Shown here one piece after another: positions 1-12,815 of a DNA stretch of 64,000 bases (positions are counted from its first letter, which is position 1; the number at the start of each line of letters is the position of its first letter). The notes beneath the pieces are model-generated. The model saw only the letters and a program-made list of their open reading frames with translations, was not told where the DNA came from and did not search any database. Location of the stretch: assembly GCA_003024785.1 (NCBI GenBank), contig PUQB01000463.1, positions 1-64,000 of the forward strand. The letters run 5' to 3'. This DNA comes from Selaginella tamariscina (Eukaryota > Streptophyta > Lycopodiopsida > Selaginellales > Selaginellaceae). Position numbers and translations under genes: made by a program.

Positions 1-575
1 CCTGGATATGGTGGTCGCCAATCGGGAAACCGCCGACAATGTTGGTAAGTGTGACCAAGTACACCACAAGCCCAACAAGACAACCCACGACCAGCACCAT
101 TAATGCGAGCAGCTTCTACCTCCATAGGCACAGGACCAGCAGGAGCATTGAAAGTTGGAGGAGTGATGGCCTCTGGAATGGGTAATTGTACTCTTGGAGC
201 CGCTTCAAAACGTTGTGCCGAGTGAAAGCCTCTTCCAAAGTGACAGGACCCAGTGCCCGAACATAACCAACAAGATCCGGTCGAAGAGCAGGCCATAACA
301 TTCCTAATTTGCTACGCTCGGACATGGTGGGATCCGCCCGCATCAAGAGATCACGAAACTTTATAGCAAACTGCATGACAGATTCATTTGGTGCTTGCTT
401 CAAACTATGAAGTTGTTGAAACGCATCGTCAGAATCTTCTGCTTTCCCAAAAGCCAATTTAAATTCCGCTTGAAGGGTGAACCAATATTGCTCATCTGTG
501 AGTAAACCTGTTGGTGGTGGACGACTATTATACCATTGGAGAGCAACATCTAAAAGACAAGTTGGAAACTCGCGA
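1..575 (-). pseudogene. Ty3/gypsy gag fragment, inverted relative to pol
   Basis: Minus-strand frame encoding a retrotransposon Gag. The capsid-like core around LQWYN, DSDDAFQQLHSLKQ and KLGMLWPALRPD is followed by a CCHC zinc knuckle near positions 20-75 (CWACGVLGHTYQHC). The same protein type is encoded by the element at 45930-50530 and by the decayed copy at 9480-9640, so the family is clear. The N-terminal part stops near position 575, where plus-strand pol sequence begins, so gag and pol point away from each other. That is not a functional arrangement. The frame runs off the left edge of the window. No protease is visible between gag and pol. Inference: a segment inversion or a join of two copies. 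Coordinates at the junction are good to about 15 bp. Confidence 0.85.
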
Positions 576-576
576 A

Positions 577-2300
577 GCAATGGTGTCCTCAGTGTCAAGG
601 AACTCTGGAAATGTACATGTGGCAACTGAACCAACTTCTTCTCAGCGAGAGTTTCAGGTACAACAATTATTGAAGAAATATTCAGATCTTTTCTCTACAG
701 ATATCACCCCCACTGCTAAGGTTCGAACACAACACCACATTCGAACAGGGGACGCTTTACCTTCTAAAGCTGCTGTTCGAAGGCGATCTCCAAAAGAATT
801 GGCCATTATACGAAAATGTGTGTCAGAGTTGCTGGAGAAGAAGCTGGCTCGCCGTTCTTTCAGTCCATGGGCATCGGAGCCCCATTTGGTGGATAAACCT
901 GATGGATCTAAGCGGTTCACGGTGGATTACCGTCCCGTCAATGCTGTTACAGAACCAGATAGCTATCCCTTGCCGAACACACAGGATTTGTTAGATCAAT
1001 TGGGTAAGAGTCGTTGGTTTACTAAATTGGATCTTGCTTCAGGTTATTGGCAAATTCCTATGGCTCCCGAAGACATTCCCAAAACAGCATTCCGAACTCC
1101 TTTTGGTTTATATGAGTTCCTTGTTATGCCTTTTGGTTTAGTATCTGCTCCTGCCACATTTCAGCGCATGATGGATGAAGTTTTTAATGATGAGTTTCTG
1201 GAGACAGTTGCAAAGTACTTGGATGACATTCTGGTTCATACTCAGGGATCTTGGGAAGATCATCTCAAGGAAGTAGCTCGTGTGTTTGATCGTTTACGGG
1301 AGTATGGGCTCAAGTTGAAGAAGCCCAAGTGTGTTTTTGGCACAGTTGAAACTACGTATTTGGGGTACATGGTTTCTCGTGAGGGGTTACGTGTGGATCC
1401 ATCCAAGGTGGAGGCTGTGGCGAAATTTCCTCGTCCAACAGATGTACGGTCTTTACGACGATTTCTTGGTAAGGTCACATATTTAGGACGTTTTATACCT
1501 CGTTTGGCTGATGTCAATGCTCCTTTGCGAGCTTTGTTGCATGAGGATGTTCCTTTTGTGTGGACTGACGATTGTGAAGATTCTTTTTGTAAGCTACGAA
1601 AGTATTTGACGTCCCCTCCGGTGCTTCATTATCCGGATTTTTCTCGTCCTTTTATATTACGAACGGATGCTTCTTCCGTAGGTATTGGTGGAGTCCTAAT
1701 GCAGACTGAGGTATGTGATGAGTCCGTTCGACATCCCATTGCATATGTGAGTAGGGCATTGCAAGGCCCTGAAAACAACTATTGTGCTTCAGATCTTGAG
1801 TGCTTAGCTGCAGTGTGGGCTTTTGAGCGTCTTCATGTATATCTCCATGGATCTCATACGCTTTTGGAGTGTGATCATGCAGCTGTTTCTGCCTTATTGA
1901 AGAATAAGAAGTTGCTTGGACGATCTGCCAGATGGGCACTTCGGCTCCAAATGTATGACTTTGAGGTCAAACATCGTCCCGGGGATAGTATGGTGGATGC
2001 TGATGCTCTTTCTAGGGCTCCTTGTGCAGTTATGGCCAATCAATTGGATCTTACAATTCCATCTCTTGCAGAGGTCTCAAGGGCTCAGGAAACAGATGCT
2101 TGGATTCAACCTATTCGTTTGGCACTAACCAATCCTTCTCAACCATCCAACTCTCGTTTTTCTTCATTTGTGGCACAATTTCGCATACATGACGGTGTGG
2201 TTTATTTTATTGGCACAGATGTTACAACTTCACTACGTTTGGCAATTCCAACCACTTTTGTTCCTAGGTATCTTGCAGCATATCATGATTCACCACTTTG
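577..2300 (+). pseudogene. Ty3/gypsy reverse transcriptase and RNase H
   Basis: Pol region of the first Ty3 element. Reading left to right it shows the RT fingers (SPWASEPHLVDKPDG), the palm (TKLDLASGYWQIP, MPFGLVSAPATFQRMM), the catalytic YLDD box (KYLDDILVH) and the thumb/connection (LRRFLGKVTYLGRF). The RNase H domain follows (RTDASSVGIGGVL, HRPGDSMVDADALS). RT and RNase H form one continuous frame, so this copy is fairly young. The protease that should precede RT is absent, and upstream sequence switches to inverted gag. The frame is lost near 2296-2302, where the integrase continues one frame over. Comparison with the intact integrase at 46140-47520 suggests a net loss of 2 bases there. 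Confidence 0.92.
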
Positions 2301-3346
2301 GCGGACATTTTGGTTATCGAAGAACTTTGGACAGCTTACAACGTTCTTTTTACTGGCCGAATATGCGACAAGATGTGATCCAGTACGTACGAAGTTGTTC
2401 ATTGTGTCAGACTCGGAACTCCTCACGATCAACTGGTGCTTTAGAGTCTATACAGGTGGAACGGCCATTTGAACTTGTTGCATGGGATTTAATTGGTCCT
2501 TTTCCACCTTCAGCTGCAGGCAACCGATATGTTGTGGTTTTAACAGATTATTTGACACGTTGGGTGGAGGTTGGAGCTTTACCAGATGCCACGGCCCATA
2601 GTGTTGCTGATTTTCTACTCACTCGGGTAATTTTGCGCCATTCATGTCCAGAACGGATTTTATCAGATAATGGACCTGCCTTTATTGCTGAAGTTTTGAA
2701 GGTTTTGACTTCACGGATGGGAATTCAACAATCTTTCACATCTCCCTTTCATCCACAAACAGATGGATTAGTCGAGCGTTTGAATCGGACTTTTAAAGGT
2801 ATGATTTCTAAGTATGTAAATCCTACTCAGAATGATTGGGATTGGTATTTGCGATACTTAGAATTTGCATACAACACTGGCATTCAAAGTTCCATTGGCA
2901 TGTCTCCATTCAAAGCATTGTATGGGCGAGACCCTCGAATGCCTCCAGAAGTTGGTTTGGCTTCTCACAAACCTAAGTATGCTGAAGCTCGATATTGGGC
3001 GACTTACTTAGATCGAGCTCTTCCTTTATTGCATGCTACCTCAGCAGAACATTTAGGTCGGGCACAAGTTCAACAACAACAGGATTATAATTCTCGTCAT
3101 CGGCCACCTCCTCAGTTTGCTATTGGTGACCTTGTTCTTGTACATTTTCCGGAACTTCATCAAAAAGGACTCACTCCAGGTTTCTTACGGAAATGGCTCG
3201 GTCCTTATAAGATTCTTCGTCAAGTTGGCCCTCAAGTTTACCATGTGCAAGATGTTGAGTCTCGAGAAGCACCTTTGGTTGCTCACGTTTTACGACTGAA
3301 GAAGTTTTTCGAGGTAATTACCATGGTATATTCTAGAAGTTTCTAG
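2283..3346 (+). pseudogene. Ty3/gypsy integrase
   Basis: Integrase of the first element, in a different frame from RT. An HHCC zinc-binding segment (GGHFGYRRT through CSLCQTRNS) leads into the rve catalytic core. The DDE residues are visible: D in WDLIGPFP, D in LSDNGPAFIA and E in GLVERLNRTFKG. Downstream are SIGMSPFKALYGRDP and a C-terminal GDLVL...KWLGPYKI domain typical of plant Ty3 integrases. The stop is at 3344-3346. The domain is full length. The only visible defect is the frameshift that separates it from RT. It is closely related to the integrase of the 45930-50530 element and to the old remnant at 30674-39529. Confidence 0.92.
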
Positions 3347-3512
3347 AAGTTACTAGAGATATTTATGGTTTGGCTAAATCCTTGATAGGATAGTCCAAAT
3401 ATAACTAGAATATACCTTTTCCTTTGTATATATAAACATGACCTTGAATACAAAGGATATCGGAGTTTTCTGTCTTTTCGTATATTTACTGTGTTGTGTC
3501 TCGGTTCTCACA
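3324..3512 (+). repeat. Probable 3' LTR of first Ty3 element
   Basis: Sequence directly after the integrase stop starts with TG (tggtatattc) and ends with CA (ttctcaca). It contains a TATA-like stretch (tatatataaaca near 3426-3437). Its length of about 189 bp is close to the LTRs of the related element at 45930-50530. No partner LTR lies in the window, so the limits rest on TG/CA and position only. Confidence 0.45.
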
Positions 3513-6408
3513 CTATGGAAGTTTACCTAAATTAAAATGACAAAATCTTATCAGTCTCAAAGGCTCCCTGCACTTTATTAAGTGCTTCATGCACCTTATT
3601 ATTCGGTAAACAAAAGTAGGTAACATTCCGTTGCTCCAAACCCGGTATTAAGTGCTAGAAAAAATTATGGCATATTTTAATTACACACACACACACACAT
3701 ATAATTAGCTAAACTTTCCATAATTATAAAATTTTTTTAAGTGTTTTAAATTTCTGGTTAGCTTCCACTTTGTATAATTTTGGCTTACAGTTTGCATGCA
3801 ACGTGTTTTTTCTTTCCTTTCACTTAACAGTTTATGTATAAAATGTACAAGCTGTCTTAGCTCAAGTTGGTCGAGCGCGTTGGTCGGGGTTCTAAGTACT
3901 AAGAAGATATATTCATTTTCAAACTCAACAATCAATATTTATGAAGAATCCTTTGTTTTTTTATACAATGTAAATCATTTACATTTGATTACTGCATAAA
4001 CACAATATTTATACTGCCTATCAATCCTTATTAATAAAAATTATGCTCATTTAATCCATTTTAATAAAAAGTTGCTCCATAAAACTGTGACTTATTCTCT
4101 TTATTCTCTTTATTCTCTTTATTATTCTCTTTATTCATTTTCAAACTCAACAATCAATATTTATGAAGAATCTTTTGCTTTTTCTTTTTTATACAATGTT
4201 AATAATTTACATTTGATTACTGCATACCACAATATTTATATTGCCTATCAATCCTTATTAAAATATTATGACTTAAGTATCCCATTTAATCGAGTTTAAT
4301 AAAGTTGCTCCATAAACCTGTGACTTTATATTCTTTTTATTAAAAGTTGAATGCATGCCTTAATCAAGATTGAAAACTATTAAAAAGTTAGTGGATGTAC
4401 TTCCTTTTTTAATACTTCTATACGAATTTTTTGGTTTATATATTATTATATTTAAATCTTTTGTGACTTGTTAAAATCTCTTTTATTAACACAAGTGTGT
4501 GTAAATGCTAGTTGTTAATCTGTACAATATAATTCTAGAATATATTAAAAAGGCATGAAATCAAACGATTATAATGTTATACTATATTTCTACATTTAAT
4601 GTTATTAAATATGGTATAATATGATAAACCAAGTATAAGCCATACTTTCCAAGGCATGTGTTTGTGGCAATTCGAACCTCGGCATAATAAGGCTTGTTTG
4701 ATTGCATAAATATCACATAAAATACTCTTTACCTTTTTTATTTCAAAAGGTTGCGAGTTCGATTCTTTTTTAATAAAAAATTAGTGCATGACATTAAAAG
4801 GTTACAAGTTAAATTCTTTTTCAAAAAAAAGTTAATAAAGAAGTTGAATTTTTTTTACTAAAAAGTTAGTGCATAGCACTGAAAAGTTACAAGTTAAATT
4901 CTTTTTCAAAAAAAAGTTAGTAAAGAGCTTTTTTAACAAAAGATTGTAAAGAGGTTCGAAATTGTAACTTATAACCATGCAAATTCGATTCCTTTTTATT
5001 AAAAGGTGATGCATGGCTTTAATAAGGAATCGAGCTTGCATCGGTCTCAAATTTGAATATTTTTAAATAAAAATTATATATCATATCACAAGTTCAATTT
5101 CTTTCTAGAAAAAGGTTGGTGCATATGCCTGCAAGTTAATTTGATTTCTTTTTAGTAAAAGGTAAATGTATTGTTTAACGAGGTTTAACTCATAACCTTT
5201 TAAAGCCATGAACCAATCTAGGTGCCAAGATGGTTCATGATGCTATAAGGTGTGAGTTTGAATTTTTTTTAATAAGAAGTTAATGTATGATATCACAAAT
5301 TTAATTTCCTTTTAGAAAAGGTTGATGCAAATGATAATCGTAAACACAAAAGTATAAGAATATTATGTATGGCTCCAAGATACCCTAGAATATTCAAGAA
5401 TATCCCATATACCTTGGAGTCTTTGACTTGAAGCTCAAGCTCTCAGATGCCTAGTTTTGTTATGCTTCAGACCTTTATCGACTGATTGTTGCATGCTGGT
5501 CCACATACAGAAACAACCCAGATGATACAACTCAAAACACATGCCCTTGTATATACAATAATAGCCTTATAAAGTTGAAGATCCTTCAAAGATGGTGAAA
5601 CAAGTGAAAGATATCACCAAGGAGGATGAGACCAATTCACACTAAGAAAGTACTAGCAAATGCCTAACCCACACCACTAGCATTGTACCCAATTCCAAGA
5701 AGCCCATACGTCCTTCCTCCACAAAGCATTGAGAAGTGCCTAACCCACACTGACCAACACCCCTTCAAAACCTGTCACACTTGTGTTACAAAAACATGAA
5801 CAACCCACAGGAGCTAAGCCAATGGATGGATCATCTGGCACACACACCACCACAAACGTGCCACAATAACACTAGCAAGTGTCTAACCCACACGAACTAG
5901 CACTAGTAGCAGCAAACACAAAAAACGAAAACAAATGTCATGTAACCTCAATCATCCTGGTAAAACCAGCAACTGACAACACATTCACTTGTTCCAACCT
6001 ACAGAACCCACCTTATCATTCGCTAAGTTCGTCACCCCATGTTGAATGATACACTCAATCAAAACCCATAGCTGATGATCGCTCATCTGATAAACGAGTC
6101 AGAATGAGTTAATACCGAGTTTCAGCAGCTCCTTCTCGAGAAACTCATTGTTGAGTGATCCCCATTAAAAGGACCTATCCACAATGCACAACCAGTAGAG
6201 GATTAAGACAACATGGGAGGAAGATCCAATAGGCAAGAAAGCGAAACAAAAAGACTTAACCATCAAAAGACCTATCGAGCTACTATTTCAGAACGAAAAC
6301 ATATTTGAAGTCACCAAAGCAACAACCATACATCTTTACACCCTTAATCCCAAACCAAACTTTTGAAACAACATCATTCACAAGAGGCCAAACTCCCTTC
6401 ACAAATGC
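3513..6408. repeat. AT-rich intergenic DNA with old tandem and SINE-like repeats
   Basis: No gene seen. A block of about 224 bp is duplicated in tandem: 3912-4030 resembles 4136-4260, both carrying 'aaactcaacaatcaatattt'. Another unit repeats at about 4795-4850 and 4877-4930. Sequences at about 3855-3900 (tagctcaagttggtcgagcg), 4750-4765 and 5215-5270 resemble tRNA A-box and B-box regions and probably come from decayed tRNA-derived SINEs. A stretch at 4470-4700 recurs, partly inverted, at 7550-7840. From about 5340 to 6400 the base composition is less extreme, but no coding signal is recognisable. Confidence 0.5.
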
Positions 6409-6414
6409 TCAAAG

Positions 6415-7470
6415 AGGTTTGATGTGAGGGACTTTGCTCTCCAAGATGCTAATGTATTGAAACCAAATATTCTTGCTCTTGGTTCGTTGATCTGGGGTGC
6501 ATGGACTCCCGGTGGTACTGATGAGCCAAACTTTCAAGGTAAAACACACACACACACACAATGGTATTGGTAGAAATATATACATTTGAACCCACACACA
6601 CACATTCATGCACACAGTTTTTACATTTATAATGTACATACAGAGGAAAGAAATTTGCGGTGTTCAGCCCCACACGTGGCAGGAATCGCAGCCCTCCTCA
6701 AGAAAGCATTCCCCAATCAGAGCCCAGCAGCAATCGCATCCGCTATGATGACCACCGCATCAACGGTGGATAACCACGGTAGCCCTTGCTAGTCAATATG
6801 TACACTGCATTCGTAATAAGTCGGGCCCCAGATTCGAACCTGCGACCCCTTTTGACTATGTCACGGTGCTATCAACCCCAGGGCTGCTCTCGATCCTGGT
6901 TAGTTCGATGCCGGTAATCTGCACACACACCGCCGCACAGTAGATGTTTGTATTTACGAGCTGTTTATGTTAGGATATTGGAGATTACATAAACTTCTGT
7001 GTGCGGTACAAACCCTGCTGCCGTTACGAATGCAACTGGTGTAAGCTGCAAACAATCTACTGGGCAATGTCGGACTTGAATCTACTGTCGATCACGGTTG
7101 CAAATCTGATGGGATCTCGACGAGTGCCAAGAACAGTAATGTAACTCCGTCAGCTTTCACTGTTAGTGAAGGTACGTGTGCACACACACATAAGGATAGT
7201 GTGTGTGTGCGTGTGTGAGAGAGAGATGTAAATGAAGATGACAACTTTGATTAAACATAAAAACATATGTATATGTTTATTGAACGTGTGTATGTATGTA
7301 TGTATGTACTACATATGTGTATACGCGTGTGTATAGGTAAGTCAGTTTCCTTGAACGTGTTGTTGAGGGCAAAGGATGATTCAGAGGAATATGCTTTTGG
7401 AGAGATGAGGTTGGTTGGCGACTCTATTAGGGTTCCTATATCGGTTTTGAAATGGCAACCACATGCCTAG
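6415..7470 (+). pseudogene. SBT2-like subtilase, C-terminal pseudogene
   Basis: Remnant of a plant subtilisin-like serine protease, an enzyme family normally secreted to the cell wall space. Exon-like pieces: 6415-6536 encodes DANVLKPNILALGSLIW and TPGGTDEPNF, the segment just before the catalytic serine. 6648-6780 encodes [12 protein letters not shown] and [15 protein letters not shown], which follow it. The GTSMA motif with the nucleophilic serine should sit between them but is missing, and the frame slips there. About 7000-7160 carries frameshifted remnants of the following segment, and 7336-7470 encodes the Fn3-like tail (AKDDSEEYAFGEMRLVG) ending in a stop. The protease and prodomain regions upstream are absent. 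The GTSDEPN-type context points to the SBT2 group. It is non-functional as it stands. Confidence 0.8.
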
Positions 7471-8914
7471 ACTGGGAGTTTAAAATTAAACTAGTGTATA
7501 TTATACTTGTTATAGTTTTTAAACGTAGAAATATAGTGCCATGTAGGGATATAATCGTTACAATCGTTTGATTTCATGCTTTTAGCATATTTTATAATTA
7601 TATAATACATAATTTAACTCACTTGTGTTAATAAAGGAGATTTTGACAAGTGTTTAATAACATGGTTTGAGAGATTTATACAATTATGCAAAGATACTGC
7701 TTATATTGTGAAATGTAGTCAATCTATGGTATAATACGATAAACTAAGTAGAAGCAATACGTCGTCCCAGGGCACGTGTTCATGGCCATTCGAACCTTGA
7801 CATAACAAGGCTTGTTTTTGCATAACATACTACACAAAATATATAACACAAATTTACATCCTTGGTCTCATAATGTTGTGAGTTTGATTTTTCAACAAAA
7901 CAAGTAGAATAAATAAATTAATAACTGGATTTAAATATGAATGCATATCTCACTATAAATTGGTTCAATTGGAAATTTAAATTGTGTATAATTTTAGTTA
8001 GGTTGTTTTACAAAGAAGTGATAAACATTAAGTTTATTGAATTCTTAAGCTTCACATCATGAATTTAAATACTATATAAGAATATAGTTATAGTAATAAT
8101 ATACAAATACATATAATGTGGTTGTTTGTCATATAAGTAATTTATATTTCATTATTGCATATATTATATTATATGCTTATAAATCTTTCATTAGTATCAA
8201 GGCATAAATTTGACAGTTTTTTTCTTGTTTTTTTTCATTTTTTCTGTCAAATATAGGCATTTAAAAAATTTATCTGTCGAATAAAAAGTTTATTTTGTAT
8301 TAAATCTGTCGAATAAAAAGTTTATTTTGTATTTAAATCTTCAAAAAACAGGCTTACGTAAAATTTGACTGTCGAATAAAAGATTATCGTCAAGAAAGAA
8401 TCTTTTAGAATATTCCTTTATCATTAAATTAATATTAATTATTTGCTTAATTTTAATTAAACATAATGAATATTACTATCACTTGGGATAAATAGAAACA
8501 ATGACAAGGTGAGGGGGGAGGCGGCATTCACAATAGTGTGAGTCTGTGAAATGTCTTGGGGGTAATTAAGATTATAGTGTAAGCAATGCTGCTATGTGCT
8601 CTTTAAGGTGAGCATTTCTATAACTTTATAAGTTTAATCTTATTTTACTATTTTTATCAATAGCAAATGTCGAAAGAGGGGCAGAGACCAAAACACTCTT
8701 GCTTCTTATTTTAATATTCAAGAAGTTGTGCAAAGTGAGAATAAGCTGCTACTGCTTCAGCTTACTAGGAATTGGTGCAACAATGGACATTATAATATCC
8801 TTGATGCTATTTAACTAGAAATGTAGAAGGTAAATAATTTAAATATATAAAAATAGTTTCATGTATTTACCTAAGTTTTAAACTTTCAAGTATTCAAGTA
8901 ATAAAGTGTTCAAT
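7471..8914. repeat. AT-rich intergenic DNA with dispersed repeats
   Basis: No gene seen. 7550-7840 is a diverged second copy of 4470-4700: part is inverted (the 'gtttgatttcatgc' end) and part direct (the 'attcgaacctt' end with 'aaggcttgttt'). At 8268-8385 a unit containing 'ctgtcgaataaaa' occurs three times. The stretch near 7785-7810 has a tRNA B-box look, consistent with SINE debris. Confidence 0.4.
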
Positions 8915-9390
8915 GTGTGAGGAGGCCAAAAAAAACAACATATCCTCTAGAAGTGGGTCAGTCTCCATTCAAGCCTCTCTTCTTAAATGATCATTCTAAA
9001 GCTCACAGGCTGAAAGGTTTTCTCAAGGGGAAAAATTATAGGAGCTACAGAAAAAAAAGACCTATAGATGTGGTGCAGAGAAACATGATTCAAGAACAAC
9101 ACAGAGAATTCTATAGGTAATGAAGTTAACTCATTACATGGTTGTGAAAAATATAACTTTCAACAAATTTAAGAGCATGGTACAGAATTGTAAATATCTT
9201 GGAGCACCAAACTTTTCAATAATTGAAGATTATAATACCTACATCAATCTAGTTAGTGCAAGGGAGTTTCAACTAGCAATTAAAGATGTTGTTCAAGTCA
9301 TGTTATATGTAGAGATCAGGAATAACCCATTTTATTTCATATAGTGGATGAAACAATTTATATTATTTTACCTTAGAGATGCAGGAAGAG
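8915..9390 (+). pseudogene. Possible hAT-type transposase remnant
   Basis: Broken plus-strand frames encode a patch (AREFQLAIKDVVQVMLYVEI, then NNPFYFI, a stop, VDETIYIIL). It resembles the conserved 'SPFYSL.VDETTD' region of domesticated-type hAT transposases such as the ZNF862-like group. The N-terminal pieces (SRSGSVSIQ, LKGFLKGKNYRSYRKK) could be the TTF/zinc-finger side. Several stops interrupt it and no terminal inverted repeats were found. This is a tentative family call. Confidence 0.3.
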
Positions 9391-9479
9391 ATAGAGTAGC
9401 ATATGCCTTTACTAGGTTGCTTCTAGTAGTTGGGGGAACTACAAAACAAATTATTTTCATCAAATTTTTGTTAATTTTA

Positions 9480-11410
9480 AAATGCGGACTGATTCACCTG
9501 TCCAAGCGCAACAAATTAGGTATGTTATGGCTTGCTTCAACTTACTCTTGTAGGTTATGTTTGTGTGTATTGGGTTATGTCACTATGGAAGAAGTTTTCA
9601 TTCATAACAACGTTTTGAGGCAACTACAATTACCTGTTTCATAGGAAATTGCTCCACCTCAATGCTCTTATTGGTCATATGTCTATGGAGTAGAAGCTAC
9701 TCATGTAAATGGTGTTGGGTGTGGTCAAGAATGGTGGTTTTCTTGTTAGACTTGTGGTGTTCATGGCACTTTTCAACAATGTTTGTGTTTTCCTAATTGA
9801 CAATTGCCCTACCCTTTGGCGTTCAGATCAAAATCGTTGTGTTGTTGATGTGGATGTTGCTCCTTAAATATTGTATATGAGGTAGAATGTGTGTTAGGTA
9901 CGGAGATCCCCACGCCTTTTCTTCATTTCTTGGTTCTCATCTTTCTTTTTTTTCATCCAGGCTTTGCAAACTCCTAATAATAGTTGTCTTTTACATTATT
10001 AAAGTTTCATATATAGTTCTTATGTAACATCCTTATTGATACATGTTCTATTATTTCTTTGATTTTTGCTAATATGGTTAAGCATTGTGTTTTGACGATG
10101 GTGTTAATAAAAAACCTTTACATGTTTATATGGTACTTGTGCTATTTTATTCACACTTACTCAAGTACCTTTGCAGTGTGAGACTTATGCAACAAGTTTG
10201 CAGCTCCATGTATTTTCACATTAAATTTTGAACATTATACATGGTGACTTGGATGAATATATGTAAAGCAAGTTGTCAATTTGGACCTCAATAATTAATA
10301 TTTCCAAGTTATGCAACTTTTCTTTTTTGGATAAAGTACCTTTCATGTGGTGTGCAATAGTTTTGTCTAATGCATCATGCATAGCTTAAGGTTTTAACTA
10401 ACTCACTCCTCAGAGCAAGAATTCTAGTTACAATAATTATTAAAGAAGTATTCAAATCTTCAGAGATCACCCTTACTACCAAGGTTTAGACATTGTATTC
10501 AAACAGGAAATGTGAAGATCTCCAAAGGAATTAGCCATCATACAGAAATGTGTTTTGGAGTTGCTAGAAAAGAAGCTTGCTCGGCGTTCTTTTAGTCCAT
10601 GGGCATCGAAGCCACATTTGGTGGATAAATATGATGAATTTAAGTGGTTCATAATAGATTATCGTCTCGTAAATGTTGTTATGAAACTTAATAACTATCC
10701 CTTGTCAAACATTATGATCTGTTAAATCAATTAGGTAAGAATCATTGGTTTATTAAATTAAATTCTACTTTTGGCTATTAAAAGATTCATATAGCTCCAG
10801 AAGATATTCTAAGAATAACATTTCAAACTCCTTTTGATTTGTATTGAATTTCTTGTTATTCCTTTTGAGCTAGTTTTTACTCCTACCACATTTCAACGTA
10901 TAATGAATAAAGTTTTTAATGAGACAATTGTAAAGTACTTGGATGACATCTTAGTTCATACTAACGGATTTTAAAAAATCATCTCAAAAAGTAGCTTGTG
11001 TGTTTGACTGATTACGAGAAATTAGGCTCAAGTTAAAGAAGTCCAAGTGTGTTTTTGTCACAATTGAAACAACATATTTGAGGGTACATGATTTTTCATG
11101 AGTGGATCCATCCAAGATGAAGGTTGTGGTGCATTCCTTGTTGAATGAATGTATGATCTTTATATATAATATATTTAGGATGTTTATACCTGTTTGGCTA
11201 ATGTCAATGCTCTTTTGCGAGCTTTCCTACATCTTTTGTGTGGACTTAACGAATGTGATGTAAGTTAAGAAAGTATCTTGACATCCCCTATAGTTCTTTA
11301 TTATCTAAATTTTCTTGGTCCTTTTCTATTACAAACTTATGCTTCTAAATGTAGACCGATGTATGTGATTAGTCCATTCAACATGCGTTGTTGAACATAT
11401 ATTATTAGCT
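9480..11410 (+). mobile_element. Decayed Ty3/gypsy element (gag to RT)
   Basis: Heavily mutated copy of the same family as the element at 1-3512, here in normal gag-pol order. 9490-9640 encodes KRNKLGMLWLASTYS and VTMEEVFIHNNVLRQLQ, matching the Gag at 116-575. 9650-9790 aligns with the zinc-knuckle segment seen inverted at 1-115. 10400-11390 aligns at DNA level with 640-1700 (RT), for example 'agtccatgggcatcgaagcc' near 10590 and the catalytic-box region 'aagtacttggatgacat' near 10932. Many stops and indels make it old. Integrase and LTRs were not recognised. It is useful because it shows the ancestral orientation of gag that the first element has lost. Confidence 0.75.
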
Positions 11411-12770
11411 CGGGAATATCTTCTTTATAAAGAATATTGGATGCGTTTCTTCACGAGAGTAACAACACATTCGGAGGTAAAATACATTGTGTATGTGTAT
11501 GATAGTAATAACCTCTCATGTACGTGTAAAGGCAGAGAAAGTAGGATGGTACATTTGAAGCTGCTGAAAAGAAAGACAACAAAGTATGATATATAGAACT
11601 GTATCTACACAAAACACACACACACTTAATGTGTATATATGCTATGTTTATAGGAATCGGAAGGACATTGAGTTGGATTACCAAACACTAAAGATAATAT
11701 GCCTTTGGAAGTTGAAACTCCCAAGATTGTTTAAGAGAGGACTAGCATCCTGGTTCTGCTGTAAATGAAGTGGGATTGACTTTGTAAGTATGTTTGTTCA
11801 CTGTTAAATGATTAACTAATCTCTTATTAAGTTCATGATACAGGAACTGATTCCACTATAGCCAACTGCTTGTGGCCTAAAAGGTCTTGGTTTCAATTCT
11901 CAGGACATGCCTTATGGCACTAAGCGCTATGCATGTATGTATGATTGCACTATTTAGCATCTTGAACTAAGCAAGTATGCTACTTTATATCGCAAATTAT
12001 CATTAAGGATGCTGGTTGATATGTATAGACACAAGTTTACCCTACTCCAGAGATTTAGAAATTAGGAAACACTTATCGCAACACACATACAGTATACATA
12101 TAGCTGTTAAAAATGGCACTTGTATATGTGCTGGGATGCATGTGTGTGTGGAAAGAGAGAAATGTGTGTATGTGTATGACTGATATATATTTATGGACAC
12201 ATGTGTATTATATATATACATGTATATATGTGTATATGCTAAATATGTGTTACATAGGTAAGTCAGTTTAGGCTTTACTTTAGTAATCTTGAATTAATAA
12301 GTATAAATATAAATTAAAATATTAAATTGATTTTAAATATTAAAAGACTTGTAAAGAATACATATATACAACTATAACTCTTTTAAATAAACACGCACCA
12401 CATCTATAAACGAATCAAAAGCATTATATACTATATTATATAAACATAAGAACAAATAATCTAAGTTTTATAAGTTAATTCTAAGTTTGAAAGTACATAT
12501 ATATAAATATAAATGTTTAAATTGACATGCATACACATACACATCTATAAGACCTAGGTATATAAGTACAATCATTATAACTCTACTTTAGACAGAAATA
12601 TATATTTTGTAAACATTTATAAGAAATGTGGTAACCAAGCTTGTTAATTTCTATTTTAATGCTCTATTTTGATTTTTTTTTCATAGTTTATATTCAGAAT
12701 TTATTCAACTTCTTGATTATAGAAATGTAGGCCATATAACATTTAACAAAGATGCGAATATATCCAACGA
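11411..12770. other. Intergenic, microsatellites and a SINE-like patch
   Basis: No supported gene. About 11650-11775 holds a short open stretch after a possible 3' splice site, but I recognise no family. 11860-11910 (tgcttgtggcctaaaaggtc followed by a B-box-like ttggtttcaattctcag) resembles the tRNA-derived head of a plant SINE. 12090-12260 is rich in TG and TA repeats. Confidence 0.4.
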
Positions 12771-12815
12771 TGTCATGGTACGTGGCACCTCCTTTAATTT
12801 CAACACAAAAATCAC

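Noticed and set aside
3855..3900. tRNA gene
   Set aside because: Box A and B resemblance exists, but no cloverleaf could be formed by eye. SINE debris is more likely.
3796..4299. Two similar short frames encoding YSLYSFSNSTINIYEESF-type peptides as a gene family
   Set aside because: The similarity comes from a DNA tandem duplication of non-coding sequence, with no start context or homologues recognised.
9120..9644. Independent small genes after 9120
   Set aside because: The downstream part matches the Ty3 Gag family (KLGMLW...VTMEEVF), and the upstream part is a stop-riddled transposase-like remnant.
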